From contig NC_087078.1 of the NCBI RefSeq assembly GCF_026151205.1, positions 12,693,118-12,757,117 of the forward strand: 64,000 nt of DNA. The letters run 5' to 3'. Numbering within the stretch: the first letter of the stretch is position 1; every line of letters starts with the position of its first letter. Positions 1 to 12,555 of the stretch are shown piece by piece. The position numbers were made by a program, and so were the translations under genes. This DNA comes from Bolinopsis microptera. Lineage: Eukaryota > Ctenophora > Tentaculata > Lobata > Bolinopsidae. The notes under the pieces were generated by a model. It did no database searches and had not been told where the DNA came from. It worked only from the letters and a program-made list of their open reading frames with translations.

Positions 1-22
1 TAATTATTATGTAATCAAGATT

Positions 23-366
23 ATTTTTCTCTTTTAGTAAGTTGTCATGTTAAGCAACTTATATTGCAGTACCATTTATCAGTTAGTATATCAAAATATG
101 TCATTGTAATTTTGCATGTCTGAAATGTAACACTTGATTTATATAGGAAAACAAATTTAAATTTTGGTATTTATTAATAACAATCAAAACATATCATATT
201 TTTATTTGAAAATTCAATTAATTATTATATATGCAAATCAAGCGTTACATTTCAGCCATGCAAAATTACAACATTGACATATTTTAATATTCTAATTAAA
301 AAATGGTGCTACAATATAAGTTGCTTAATTTTTGGCCGGATGACAACTAACTAAAAGATAAATAAC
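23..366. mobile_element. fold-back / MITE-like element with long inverted arms
   Basis: The left arm (about 34-146) and right arm (about 227-356) are reverse complements with moderate divergence. Both arms carry AGCAACTTATATTG and GAAATGTAACRCTTGATTT, and both end near CTTTTAGTWAGTTGTCAT. The ~80-base centre is AT-rich and has no ORF. This is the structure of a small non-autonomous hairpin transposon. A fragment matching its centre and inner arm recurs at 56896-56942, and a weaker match lies near 458-498. No target-site duplication could be fixed, because the outer 20-30 bases are degenerate. Confidence 0.6.
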
Positions 367-677
367 ATAAAAATAAATCCGTGCGTTGGTTGGCTGCCTC
401 AGTAGTCAGTAAGGTGAATAATTTAAGCTTGAAGGTGCGCTGCGCATTTACAGAATTATATATAATATTAATAATTAACTGAGTTTTCAAATTAATTCCC
501 TAAGCTCACCATACACATATAAAGGAAAACAAAATTGTTTAAAATGGAACATATCCTGTCATCACTCCTGGAGTAATGGATATTATATGTTTATTTCAAT
601 AAATGGAACATGAAACTTTTTAAGCCAAAAATTATTACAAAACATGCAATGTGAAAGGTCCTTTTCGACCTCTTTGG
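367..677. other. AT-rich spacer
   Basis: No gene is supported here. About 458-498 resembles the inner arm of the fold-back element at the start of the window (ATATATAATATTAATAATTAA followed by GTTTTCAAAT), so it may be a decayed third fragment. Confidence 0.3.
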
Positions 678-1092
678 GGCCATCTACTTAGGACATCCAC
701 CAAAATCACAGATTTTCAGACCACCCCCCTCCCCCTCTCCGGATGTGTCCGAATTTTCAAAACCAACCCCCTCCCCTGGACGTCCGGATTATCAGCTACT
801 TTTGACAGTACAAATAAAACCAACTCAAATGAATTGTTAATAAAATGTGTAGTTACTTCTAAAATAGACAATAATACATTTAGTGTCAAACAAGTTTAGT
901 ACAGTTACATGTAAGTACATTTAAGTACTCGTTTAAAATACAGGGATCTAAACTTACAGAGTAACTAGTGTCAAAGAGTTAAAATAAATGGGACCTTTTC
1001 GTTAACCAACCCCTCCCCTCCCTCTGTCCGGATTTGTCCGAAATTCCAAAACCACCCCCTTCCTATTTGCTGGACGTCCTAAGTAGATGGCC
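678..1092. mobile_element. small TIR element with duplicated pyrimidine-rich blocks
   Basis: GGCCATCTACTTAGGAC at 678-694 is exactly reverse-complemented at 1076-1092, giving a 17-bp perfect terminal inverted repeat 415 bases apart. TCTTT occurs at 671-675 and again at 1093-1097, consistent with a 5-bp target duplication apart from two extra G bases on the left. Inside, a block with TCCGGATKTGTCCGAA, AAAACCA, runs of C and TGGACGTCC occurs twice in direct orientation (about 720-785 and 1005-1078). There is no transposase; it is non-autonomous. A short ORF over it is not coding. Confidence 0.55.
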
Positions 1093-4000
1093 TCTTTTGT
1101 ATTGTATTCATTTTATTGAAATTGATATCATAATGCTTTTTTTTTTAACTGTAGATTCTATTAGTTCTTAAAATAAAAAATGACCGTATAGTTCACAATT
1201 ATCTGCGGAAATGTAATTTACTACCCTTAGCAAAGGAGATGCAGCACCAAGTTGTATTAATGTAACCATGGACTATCCTTTTGTAAAGGACATTCATCAC
1301 TGCTGGCTTGTGTCATCCTTTACATTAAATAAAACTCTGACGGTCCACAAGAACACTCTTCCCTCCAGCGCAAGTAAGTTTCTTGTCAACCTCTTAAATA
1401 TAATAATCTGTAGAAATGTACTTACAAGTTATCACTTATTATTTTCATCAGAATGTTTTACTGTAGCTTAAAAAAAGGAGAACCAAGCAGTATTAATATT
1501 ACCTAGCATGCCATTCCCTCCTCGCGAATTCGTTCCACTTCCATTTTGGAGCACTTGTCATGAATAAGCAAGATGGTTAACAAGCAGTTCACATCAAATC
1601 ATGTCAGACTAAAATCTCATGTATAATCATTGGAACTATGAGCAGATTCAATGGAATAGCACCATCATAACCATGGTTCCATAAATTTTGGATGTTGCAC
1701 AGTGTGCCCAGAGGCTGCGAAAAGTAAAATTGGGCTCGTGGGCACACTGTGTGTTGGTAAAGGAGACCATTGCAACCACTTCGCACCATACCATTGCATC
1801 AATACCCAGAGTAAGTCAAGTAGCCACAGAAAAGCTGACATTGAGTTGTGCTAACAGAACCTCTGAGAAGACATTTAAAATGAATTTGGTTTTACTTAAA
1901 CTGATGGTTTACTAAATTCACACTATTGGCTTAACTTGGTAGCAAAATGGTAAATAAGAAATCGAAACGATCTCTATTTCAGATATTTTTGATCTCTATT
2001 ATCCCTATAATACCACAAACTTTGTCGCACTTTTTTTTGTTTGTTGCCTAATTTAATTTCTCAGAAGAAAAACTACCTATTGATATGGAAGTGAAATTTG
2101 GTACGAATATTTCAATGTAATCCTTCGACTTAAATCAAATTTAACATTCGATTGTGTTCTAATTACATGGCTGGAAATTCAATAATGATCCGTGATCGTA
2201 TCTAATGGTAGATAAATTACATTAGCAACGAATCGAAATTCCTCATGTCTCATGGACATAAAAACATCGCATGCTATGGACTCTATTCGTATTTGATGCG
2301 GAATATTACAGAACATCAATATTACACGATTAACCATCATGCAAACTTTAGTCTCAAGCTCAATGATTTAAGCAGTCATGACATGTAAGCAGTAAAAAGC
2401 AGAATCATCGTCTCCTCAAGTTATTGGTTAGTAGAGTGAGTACCAACCGTTGCAAACTAGATTTGGGGTTGGGTTGATGAGCAAACTTGCTGCCAAGTTC
2501 CAGGAATCAGGATCACCGAGCGTCCGGGCAATATGCACCTCGATAAATAACTCGAGGAGTCGTTTAATCTTCCCTTTACTGCACACTTAGAATAGAAATT
2601 AATGAAAACAGTAAAAAAATGAAGGATTAATAATTGTTAAACCCATCTTATCATACTACCTTAGAAGAAACCTGCTAATCTATTGAGTCTGTGATACTTA
2701 GATCTGTATTTAAATCCTGTACAGACGTACTTGACATAACGTTTGTTGTGTTTGATTGTAGCACATTTGTCCGTTAATAGTTTGCCATGCCTCCGGGAGT
2801 AATGCAGATTTTTTGTTAATTTTGTCGCCAGCAGAAAAGACTTATCTACCTCCGGTATCTTGCACACAGAAAGTAGTAGGATTATAATGAGGGTAGAAGT
2901 ATGTGATATTTAGTGTACTCACTAGATGAGCATACTCAACCTACACCACCACTTGGATCAGCTTTGAGAGCTATTGTTATTGAAATAAAGGACCTTATCA
3001 CAATAGCAATATATAACCGAATTGAAGAGCCGAGTGTATAGTAGTGGTAGGAGCCAGGAGGGTGTATTGTTGAGCATGATGCGGAGCTTTGTAAAGACCC
3101 CTTATTGTTAAATATAATCTGTGGCCAATTACCATCAAATCGTCTACTTATTCGTGTTACCCATTGAAAATGTCCTGTGTCTACCTTTTTCACAGAATCA
3201 GTAAATAAAATTCTGATGGATGGCCACCAGTTGCCAGTTAGCTTGATATAATTTTAAAGGCAGATGTTTTTGGAGAATTATCCCTGTGATTAGTCACGTT
3301 GTGGTCAGTCGACTTCAGAGGATTTTTGTTGACAAAAATTAGGCACAATTTAAAGATTTAAAGATGTAATTGACATGATAAGAGAGATAAGATCATGATG
3401 ATGTAAATAATGTGACAATTTTGACAACTCGTTTATTTTTTATTGAGAAAATGTTAAAACTTAAAATTTATATTTATTGGGTCTAATGTCAGTGATAGCC
3501 GTGCTAGTACACCACATTTAACATACTCACCACCTAGTGTAACGTCATGGATCACAGTGCACAGAGAATAGTCTATTCATGTTTTTATTTTACATAATTT
3601 TCCATGGCTGCAATGTATTTTAGTCGAGCAGAGATTAAACAGCTCTCAGGTAATACACATTTAGGAGTTAGGTTTTACAGTTTTACAGTTTACACCCAGT
3701 TAAAATCAAAGTGGTCTTATCACCCTGTCTGGCCTCACAGTGTACATACATTGTAATATGTGTGTATATACATTGTAAAGTATTATATGTTAAGTGTAGG
3801 TTAGTTAACGAGATAAGCACATAATTTCGTGCACACGAGGTGTGCTTGAAGTTGTATTCAATCTGTCAGCTAATGTATCATAATAGTGTAATAGATGCAC
3901 AATGTGAGTAGTTCGCTGCTCAACAGCATCTTTAATGATTACTGTCAATGTTTAATTTTAAGACAGACGGTTTCTGGATAAATTTCAGTGACATAAGCTT

Positions 4001-4780
4001 TCAAATGACATCAAATGTTTCTTATCGAATGTCTCAGCGATTGGGACACAATTTTTGCGACAATAAGACTACCTTATACGGTAAAACTCCGATTTACCGC
4101 GAAAATAACTATGGAGCACTCATTATTAAACTAACTTCAAGTCGATGGTTTGTGAAACATAGGATATACGTTTACAATATACAGTGGACGTTTGTGTACA
4201 TGAAGCTATCATCCCATATTAGACTAGGCTAGGCCCCCATTGAGGTTGCTGACAGCTGCTTAGTAATATTTGATATTTTAACTGGAAGGAAGTTTTATAA
4301 CACACCCGGTCTCTTGAAATGTGCTTCCTCGGCTTGTTAATATATAATGGTGATTTTAATTTTAGTTACATTTTAAATATGTCTGCCGATTCTCCTAAAC
4401 GTTAGTCGTTATAGTTTGGAGATTGATTTCGATTAATTTCGCCTATACTAGGTTAAAATATAAAAACATCACGGTATGCTAGGGAGGACATTAACCGCTC
4501 TACTCGATCAATAACGATTTGTTTACCATCTTACACTCAACATGCAGTTTTGCGGGTTCTTCTTATAATATTTATATCACCATGGTGAGCCGCCCTAGCA
4601 ACTAATATTGCTAAATTCCTGGAATCACTGTAAAGTACTGGTAATGTGTTAGGTATGTGCTAAATGACCGTATTATCCGCCCTTACATAGACAAATATCA
4701 ACGCACAACAAGTTTTGTTCTAAAGAAAAATGTTAAAACGACTTTCTATATCACCGCAGACATTATCATTTATCAATAGC
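1093..4780. other. AT-rich non-coding stretch
   Basis: Only short ORFs occur, with no recognisable domain and no convincing exon with paired splice sites. A 13-bp perfect inverted repeat (CACAGTGTGCCCA at 1698-1710, complement at 1739-1751) forms a hairpin of about 54 bases. I see nothing else identifiable. Confidence 0.4.
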
Positions 4781-4848
4781 TTTATTGTCTATGATCGATA
4801 GTCAAAGCCATCTTCAATACTTAATTAATCACATTCCAATTATTTCAG

Positions 4849-5036
4849 CGATAAAAGCAGAAGCGCGGTTTCTAAACGGTGAGAGTAAGAGAAAGAGACC
4901 AACAACCGCTGTACGAGCCGTAAGCGCAGCTGCACGACTACCGAGTGTAAGAAGTGAAGAGTGTAATATTGAGAAACGAGAGTCTCCTTATATACTACTC
5001 AGAGCTCCCTCAAGAGCGGGGGCTAAGTCAGTCCAG
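4849..5036 (+). CDS. candidate internal exon, unknown product
   Basis: An acceptor-like TTATTTCAG ends at 4848 and a donor-like CAG/GTGCAT begins at 5037. Between them one frame is open and encodes a basic, Arg/Ala/Ser-rich stretch including ESKRKRPTTAVRAVSAAA. No family is recognised. Its base composition is more GC-rich than its surroundings, which favours a real exon or a 5' leader. Nothing links it to a neighbouring gene, so it is only a candidate. Confidence 0.2.
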
Positions 5037-5117
5037 GTGCATACTTTTACATTTTTCAGAAAACTGTTTTATGTATTTCTATTTAGTAAGGATAATCCAA
5101 GTGTTTTGGTATGGCAA

Positions 5118-5169
5118 CACGTACATTTGCACGTACATTTGCACGTGCAACACGTACATTTGCACGTGA
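5118..5169. repeat. short CACGTACATTTG tandem repeat with palindrome
   Basis: CACGTACATTTG-like 12-mers are repeated about four times. The centre holds the perfect palindrome TTGCACGTGCAA (5139-5150), which contains a CACGTG E-box. Confidence 0.6.
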
Positions 5170-5850
5170 CAGCAGCACCCAGACGTTACCTTTTTTGAAC
5201 TGGTAAAAATAACGTAAAAATAGCTTAAACAGTATATCTAATCCACCTTCACCGTTTCCGTGCCACTAGCCGACCACAATTCCTATGCGAAGATAAGAAA
5301 ACTGCCATCACATAGAAACGCCCTCTACCCTAAAAATTATATAATATGTGGCCTTTGTATCAACACAAGTAATAACGATTAACGTTCAACTTAGGTCACG
5401 AGGGTTTCGTGGTCGTTCAGACTTTGACCTTTTTTCTCACTTCTTGAAAAACATTTTTCCTCTATGTCATCGAACTTCTTTAAATTTGCTATTATTTGAT
5501 TCGTAGAAATTGATATTAACGAGCACGGACTGTTACGTGAAAAAGACCTTGTCATAGCACGTGCCACGTTCCCATTCATTTCCGCCTGTAAACTTAACCG
5601 ACAGACAGCAATCATAAACGTGGATACTTAGTACATGATATTAATGTAAACGTTATTTTAAAAATAGGTGGGAATCTTATTAAAATCTCTGTTGAATAAA
5701 CAGATATATAGCTAAATGCACTCGAGAAGCTCTACGCCTGTAGGAAATAACCTCGTAAATAAAGGGAACCTGACATAACTTGATTCATTCAGTAGGCATC
5801 TGAGAAACCCACTATAATATGCACTATAGGAGACTATAATACAGTTTAGA
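5170..5850. other. non-coding stretch
   Basis: No supported gene. The short minus-strand ORF at 5391-5615 shows no recognisable family and no splice context. Confidence 0.3.
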
Positions 5851-5854
5851 GGCG

Positions 5855-5908
5855 CTAGAGGGCGTGATTTACCTGCTTATATAAGTGTTTGAACAGCTTC
5901 CTGTCAGC
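5855..5908 (+). promoter_or_regulatory. candidate core promoter (TATA box plus initiator)
   Basis: TATATAAG lies at 5878-5885. An initiator-like TGTCAG has its A at 5906, 28 bases downstream, which is the canonical TATA-to-start spacing. Just upstream, CTAGAGGGCG (5855-5864) matches the CTCF core consensus, though one match of this length can be chance. The downstream 400 bases contain a GTGTGTGTG-rich leader-like sequence but no recognised coding exon, so the promoter's target is unknown. Confidence 0.3.
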
Positions 5909-6638
5909 GCCACAAAAAGCTAACCCTGTATATAGTGCACAGCACAGAGACCGTGTGTGGGTGTGTGTGAGGGACGACTACGTAAACTCACAGTTTCATC
6001 AGTAGTTACACTTTAATCAATAATCAGACCTTGTCAGTGCGTGTGTGTGTTGTTGTTTTTTTCCCTCCTCCTCCTACACCTTTCCTTATTGTAGTACACG
6101 TGAAACACAGAATACATCGGATACCCTTTTGTAGCGATGCATTTTTTGTAGCTTTGTCGTTAGTAGCGGCCACTACGTTGTCGAGAGGTCGGAGTTGTCA
6201 GTCTATGTTAGTTGTTCTATCGTTTGAGGTTTTAAGTTTTCTCGATTACTCCTATGATGTTGCATTCTTTAATTTATGATGCACCATAATTGATCGATGC
6301 TCCAGCCATTAGTTGTTAACGATTTTCCCTGTTAACCAGCATACCAATTCTATTCTAGTAACGCATCGTTATACTACACTTACCGACATAACAGTATTTA
6401 TTTTGCTTTAGTTAGAGGTTTAAAAAAGCCGCGTATTTAGGCTTGACCGAACTTAATCGGCTTCATCTTACGTCAATAATACTCAACACAGTTTATTAAG
6501 GTGTAATTCTTGAGATCTTTACAAAAAAATCACGTGACAACAGTATCCGTTACAATTAAACTACAAGGAAAAATTTGTCCAACTCTTCACGCCGCACTGT
6601 AAATGTATACAGATTGTATATATGTGGTTGTTTTGCAG

Positions 6639-6707
6639 CTTTAGTACTTGCAATTGAGACTCGAGACCACTCTCGCTGTCATGTTGCTGTTGATGCCGTG
6701 ACGGAAG
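6639..6707 (+). CDS. candidate internal exon, unknown product
   Basis: An acceptor TTGTTTTGCAG ends at 6638 and a donor GAAG/GTACAG starts at 6708. The 69 bases are open in one frame as a symmetric phase 1-1 exon, encoding VLAIETRDHSRCHVAVDAV. Composition is coding-like, but I do not recognise the family. It lies about 730 bases downstream of the TATA-type promoter candidate and could belong to the same transcript. A further open piece occurs near 6772-6830 but shows no clean boundaries. Confidence 0.3.
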
Positions 6708-6839
6708 GTACAGAGAATCAGCCCTCTACAGATGTGTGATCTGAACATGACACGCCCCAGTCTAGTCTCGAATGAAGGAGGACCAGGAAGCTCTAGAAGT
6801 CGGATTTAATCTATTGGAATAGAACCTGCGGATATAAAC

Positions 6840-9300
6840 TGCGACGATCAAGAAGGAGCGCATCTCAGAGGGAACTGTGCTGAAATTAAAAAATACAACG
6901 AGATAGTTTCAAATGAAACGCCTATATCATAACACCAGGAGATAAAGATGATATCAAAGCAAAAAAATGTTGATTTAAAGGCATCTTTAAACGCAATTTT
7001 TGCGGGAAATGAAAGCAGATATCAGCTAAAAGAAGGAAAAAAATAAAGAAGATGCTGCTGAGGAAGAAGAAAAGAACAGACACAAATTGAAGATTTCTAC
7101 AGTCTTTGAGAAACCAGAATCTGAGGTAGGGAAGAAAAGAAGAAGTAAAAAGAGTGATGATTACCCTTTTCAACTTGGTACCCTGATGTAATAGTTGAAG
7201 AAAAAGAGGAGGATCATCAGTCAAGGTACCGTTTAACGCAGCATACACGCAATCACGCATGGCATGTTACATGATCTAGCCTTACTTATGGTTACATTCA
7301 AATTTCCATTTTTGATGGGCGTGAACATTTCGAAACAGTATAAATATAATTAGTTAATCCGGGCATATAATTTTGCATCCCTAATTAGTGAGGTTCCTTT
7401 GAAACTCCGTTTCTTGGTTAAGCTATAGTGAATTTTTTCCCAGGCCCCCCTCAAACTTTCATCACAGCCAATTTCATTACTCTCAGTGTGCTAATACAAA
7501 TAAGTTACGCACGAGATCCGTTTGAAATTAGGTTGCATACATTCGAAATAACTGCGGAGTAGCTAGTAAATGAGCCTCTATTTCTTGTAAATTAATAGTT
7601 GAAACCAATTCAGACATAAACTTTAATACCTTGTTCATAATTACCCCTAAATATTGATATCAACCATGCATTGTGTAATGTTTACTATAAAAACATGGAT
7701 TATTACTAGAAGTGTAATTTATTTTCATGTCGGTTGCATGTGCTACATGATCGAGAAACGTCAAACTGCCACGTGGCACAGGGTCAAAAACTGGACACGT
7801 GACTTGGTCAAAACTGTAACGTCGTCCTGACGTCTTGACAGTTGGTGATGGTCGATGACTAATCTCTGTATATTGTACCGGCATTAGTAGCGGACTCACT
7901 CAATTGTAATCGTGCATAAATCATGTCAAGAAGTATTATGTTGCTGAATGATGAATTTTACAAGTTTTTCAGTAGAAATCATGTAGATTTATGATAGGTG
8001 ATCTGATAAGCTAGATGGATATGCTACACATTAATGCTGGATATCAAGTAACTATATTTGCTTTGTAGAGCAAGTTTAAGGTTATCCATTTCTTTCTTTT
8101 TGCACCAACTTTACTAAATATCTTGCCGATTTGATCGAATTTTGACCCGGGAGTATTGGTGGTGGCCTGTCAGAATTGATCAGGTTTTTTCCAAACTTTC
8201 AATCTTGAAGATTTGGTCAAACATTTCGCAAAAATAATTCGATACATAGTTCAAATTGTCTAGATTTACTTCAGGTTCCGACTTCCGTTAGTTTCATAAG
8301 TTATTCTGTTAGTCCTATAGGATCTCATAATCACTGAATACCTACTTTAAGTCGAAAGTGCTCAAACTTTGACACTTTATTAAAATTTTATTTAAAATTG
8401 TCAAATTTAATTTCAAATCCGGCTCATAATAATGTTCCTGCTCATAATCATATCTGTCTTCTTAACCACACACAACTAACACTAAGTACTACTACTACTC
8501 TACTACTGCAAGGTGTAGCCCCAACTAGTACGAAGGGTTAGATCATGTACGAACCCCGAATTTTAACATATCAAATAAAATGGGTGTGATGCTGCCAGAT
8601 CGCGACTGCTTTCTTCCCAAAGAGCAAGGCTCACTTTTAATCATTCAGTAATTTTTGTGGCTTTGCGGTTATATTTAATAATTTTTAAAAATATGTTAGG
8701 AGATCTTTTAACATAAATCGTGTTCAGTTCATACCATCAGGCCTGTTTGTGAGTTGGGATGAGGTCTTTTTAATAATAAAATTAAAATAAACTGTTACAG
8801 GTAAAAATATTACGATATTACTTGGTGTAGCTTTAAAAGTCATTGATCTTTACGCCAATACACCCCTATAAAGATACAACATGTCACATTAATGTATGAT
8901 CCTAATGATAGTAATTGTATCCTGGATGACGTGTAGCAGGTGCCAAGTCATCGAGAGAGGAGAATCGTCTTAAGTTTGCTTATTTACACTTCTGTAGGTA
9001 AATCGATGTCCAAGCGAGTAATATACTTCTTCGTGACTTGTAGTAGTTTGTTTTAGTAGCCTCACACAGCTTATCACTGTCCTATTGTTTGTTGTTACAT
9101 GTCTATTATTATCTATTCTAGTTTGATACTTTTATTACTTTAACGGTATGAATTTTCACAACCAGTTGTTATCTGATTTAAAGTAGTTAGCTAATTAAGC
9201 TATTACTAATTGAATAATGGAGTAATTTCCGACCTCGTACGGTCGTTTTACACGTATGGTTCTTGTGGACTGCATGATCTTATATCTGAACATGACAGAA
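6840..9300. other. non-coding stretch
   Basis: 6920-7230 is purine-rich on the plus strand, giving a Phe/Leu-rich minus-strand ORF that is probably compositional. The remaining ORFs are short and unrecognised. No RNA gene or TIR element was identified. Confidence 0.3.
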
Positions 9301-9323
9301 GACACTGAATATCAAAATACTGC

Positions 9324-9559
9324 TTTATTCCACGTATTATTTAAATAACATTTGGTCGTTATGGTGATCTATCTGTCCGAGAGGAGGACAATTGTGTTTC
9401 AATCAGCTTTGTCAGCTTTACTAGTGATGTGTTGTCTACTTTTAAGTGTCCAATAATAGTCCTTAATGGGAATTTTCCAGCTTCGCTGATTACATGACAT
9501 GCTTTGTTCACGGGTGGGTTATTGATTACATTAGTTGGGCTTGTTGCACTTATAACCAT
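9324..9559 (-). CDS. candidate 3'-terminal exon with poly(A) signal
   Basis: A minus-strand frame open from about 9559 ends with a stop at 9359-9361. It encodes a Ser/Thr/Asn/Lys-rich segment including KFPLRTIIGHLKVDN. A canonical AATAAA on the minus strand (9324-9329) lies 30 bases after the stop, as expected for a last exon. No family is recognised and the upstream acceptor is unclear. It could be the end of the minus-strand NOS1AP-like gene whose exons lie at 17.6-19.0 kb, but that link is only positional. Confidence 0.3.
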
Positions 9560-9989
9560 TCAGTTTGTCAATTTTTGATTAGATGAACACAGTCATAACA
9601 TAGCTCATAACATGAAACTCGTACTATTCGTGTACTATAACGCAGTAATTGATCATGTCTATAAAGGGCCCGATTCATGAACCGCATGAATCAGAAATAG
9701 AATCAGAATCCCTGAATTACACGCATATGTCAGGAATCCTTCGCTGTTCTCTAACTCAGGACAGCATCTGCGTTATTTTCAGTACTCTTACTCCCCAGTT
9801 CGCGGCCTCAATTTCCCTGACTGTTATGTTATTTCCTTTAATGATCAGTTCCTATTATAGAAGTTTTGTGACACTAGATAACTACGGCTTGACGTCACAG
9901 CGTTCGTTGTCGTGATTACGTTTGTTCCGACTAACTACTATACGATTACTCTACGTGCAGTTTTGCTGTCAAATTTTGCTTTTTGATTT

Positions 9990-10190
9990 TTACTTGCCGC
10001 TCAAATTTGTACATTTAAGTGTAGCGGAATGTTGCTTTTTGCTTGACAGTATGTTGACAATTTTCTGAAGCCTTTGATGTTGCAACGCTGTGAATGTCTC
10101 ATTATCATTTAATCTCCTTGATTTTAATAACTGATGTTCAATTGTATTCTGTTCTCTTTGATGCATTTCCAATCTTTTGATGTTATAAAT
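9990..10190 (-). CDS. candidate exon, possible coiled coil
   Basis: The minus-strand frame encodes a polar, Gln/Leu/Lys-rich stretch including LEMHQREQNTIEHQLLKS and LQHQRLQKIVNILSS. The heptad-like spacing of Leu/Ile suggests a coiled coil. The stop lies at 9990. Splice sites are not clear. Same strand as the candidate terminal exon at 9.4 kb and the PTB exons at 17.6-19 kb; membership in that gene is speculative. Confidence 0.25.
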   Translation of the reverse strand: MYNIKRLEMHQREQNTIEHQLLKSRRLNDNETFTALQHQRLQKIVNILSSKKQHSATLKCTNLSGK

Positions 10191-10511
10191 GCTCGTAAGA
10201 AATATTTAAAAAACCTGTGCCCACTTTCTTCGCGTTGTGAACAGTAATCAGCCTCGCACAATAATGAGGACATAAGTAGCTATAATTACAATTACACTAT
10301 TTACAACTCAGGTAAATACCTGATTTGGACTTACAGATAAACTATGAATCAGCTTAATTTCGTTTCTTTTGAAGATTTCTGCATTCATACCATATTCTTA
10401 CTTTTAATGAATTTTCAGGCATGAAGAGAGCGAGGAAAGAAACCTAGATTTACGTTTTTTAAGAAAAATAGAAAGCCGCCGAGCTCTCGGTAGGACTCGA
10501 AAAGAGTGACA

Positions 10512-10667
10512 ATGAAAGAGCAACCAATCAGGGGGATTTACCGGCGCAACAAGATGTTCATCCCATTCAAATCAGTACGAAAAGCAGGTAACAAGTACAG
10601 AAAACCACACCGGCGGCCGCACCTGGTGGAAGTGGAAGTAACACCACCGGTTATTATAGAGGCCTGA
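10512..10667 (+). CDS. short basic ORF, unknown
   Basis: A 51-codon plus-strand ORF starts at ATG 10512 with an in-frame stop shortly upstream. It encodes a basic peptide including PIRGIYRRNKMFIPF and KYRKPHRRPHLVEVEV. The surrounding 10.43-10.98 kb is more GC-rich than its flanks, as for exonic or transposon-derived DNA. No family recognised. Confidence 0.2.
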   Translation: MKEQPIRGIYRRNKMFIPFKSVRKAGNKYRKPHRRPHLVEVEVTPPVIIEA

Positions 10668-10699
10668 ACCGATGTCCCCGCCAACAAGGGATGTTAGAC

Positions 10700-12540
10700 A
10701 GGAAGTTTGTGTGGTGAGGATATCAGAAGAACCCAGACCCAAAGGACCTCAGGGTCGGAAGAGTGGAGCATGGAGACCCATTTCCAATGCTGATGGATCA
10801 CAAGGCTGGTACCTGTGAGGAAACAGTTGGAGGACATGTTAAATGGGAACACGGGGAGTCGTCTAACAGTTGGTTAACGGGTAACAGTCAGTCTGTTGAT
10901 CACGTGAAGTGTAAATCTGTCAGGTGAGTCTGTCAGTCGAAAACGGGCCAGGTATTCGATTACTCCAGGTCAATTTGATGGAAGTCGGATGTTGGTAACT
11001 TGGCATCTAGTTCACAAGAAACGGGAACATGGCAGGAAAATGCTGAAAGCAGAACAGAATGTAAGGAAGGAATGTGATGAGAAAGATATCAGTGTCCAAG
11101 GTGCTTCCTGCATCACGCGGACTCGGGGATCTCTCAAACATAATTTTTTTTCCGGCACCAGTGAGGGTCTGAGAAACTCATTTTTACTGCCTAAAAATAG
11201 ACATTACGTTTTATAGCAAGTTACATGATGCGTAGTTTAATTCTAGAAAGTCTTGGCGTTCTGATGGTATACATTAAGGTTAGTGCGTTTGAAGAGATCA
11301 AACATTAATATCTAGGAAAAGAAAAACTTGAGTATTCGAAAAGTTAAACTTAATTAAACTTTCATCATTAATCTGTCTATAGTTTATCTTACTGCCAAAA
11401 ATTAGTTAACACTTTTGCTTTGCTTACTATAAACTTGTGAAATATTACTGAGTGATGGACGGTAAATTGTAAATGAGTCATACGTTTGCTTGACTACGGG
11501 AAAGTGTAATTTAGATTTTGGAAAACCTTGCCGCATGCTGTATCCTTTTTTAAATTTTTGTTATAACTTTGATATTAAAGATAATGCGAATTATGTGTTA
11601 AATTTTGCTATATGCTATATTAACCTTGATTGTAGCAATTGCATCATGTATTTTTAATTGCATAGTTATTACTTTTTTCTTCATAAATTGCTACAAAAAC
11701 ATAGTTTGTACACAAATGTTGCGCAGTAAATATATATAATGTATGTGATATTTTGTTTCTAAACCGGAATATGTTAATAATTGGAGATTTTACTTTCATT
11801 TTTAATTCTTCGTTGTCACAAAAATGGACAGGAGAAAAAATGTTTCAAGTCACAAATTTAAAGTACTCTTAATTTCAATGAATGAAACTATAAGCTAAAT
11901 GGTGAACTTAACAAAGTCAAGAAAGATGATTTACGGCCATAAATACCAAGGCTGCAGACTCTAAAAGTTTGAAATTTATGAAATAAGCATGAAAACTATT
12001 TTATGATACTAAAAACAGCTAAATTACGAACTAAATAGAAGTCTAGAAAGAATATATAATACAACGGCCGACGAAATACAAATTTAAACGAAATCTCTAC
12101 AATATCTTTACTTTAGGGTTGGAAGAGAATTACATCACAGTACATGCTCGCTTTTCAAATCCTAACAAAACTTTTGGACTCATACAACTAGGTAGCTGGA
12201 TAACACTAAAAAAGTTGTGTCAGATAATTTCTTACACAAATGAATGCATGAATAGTATTCAAACAACTGAAGCATACATGTACTCTAAGGTCCGATTTAC
12301 CGCGTAATTTGGGTTAATGGACAAGCCGCGGAAAACCGGGTTTCGCGGAAGCGGGACTATGTTATTGTATATACCTATTATAGGGGGACGTGTATGGAAT
12401 ATTCGCGTCCATAATTAATTGAAATGAATAAAGGAAAGATTGAAAGTTTATTTGGTAAAAACGTTGCATTGATAACCAAATACCTGTGTCGTGAAACTGA
12501 CTAAAGTATATGAGGATCATGTAGGCCGGTGGCGGACATG
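10700..12540. other. non-coding stretch
   Basis: No supported gene. CCGATTTACCGCG near 12291-12303 also occurs near 4090-4102, and may be a small dispersed repeat. Confidence 0.25.
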
Positions 12541-12555
12541 GATACGACATATCCG

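Noticed and set aside
6922-7260. Phe/Leu-rich minus-strand ORF as a membrane protein
   Set aside because: It is the complement of a purine-rich tract; hydrophobic runs follow from composition, with no conserved motif.
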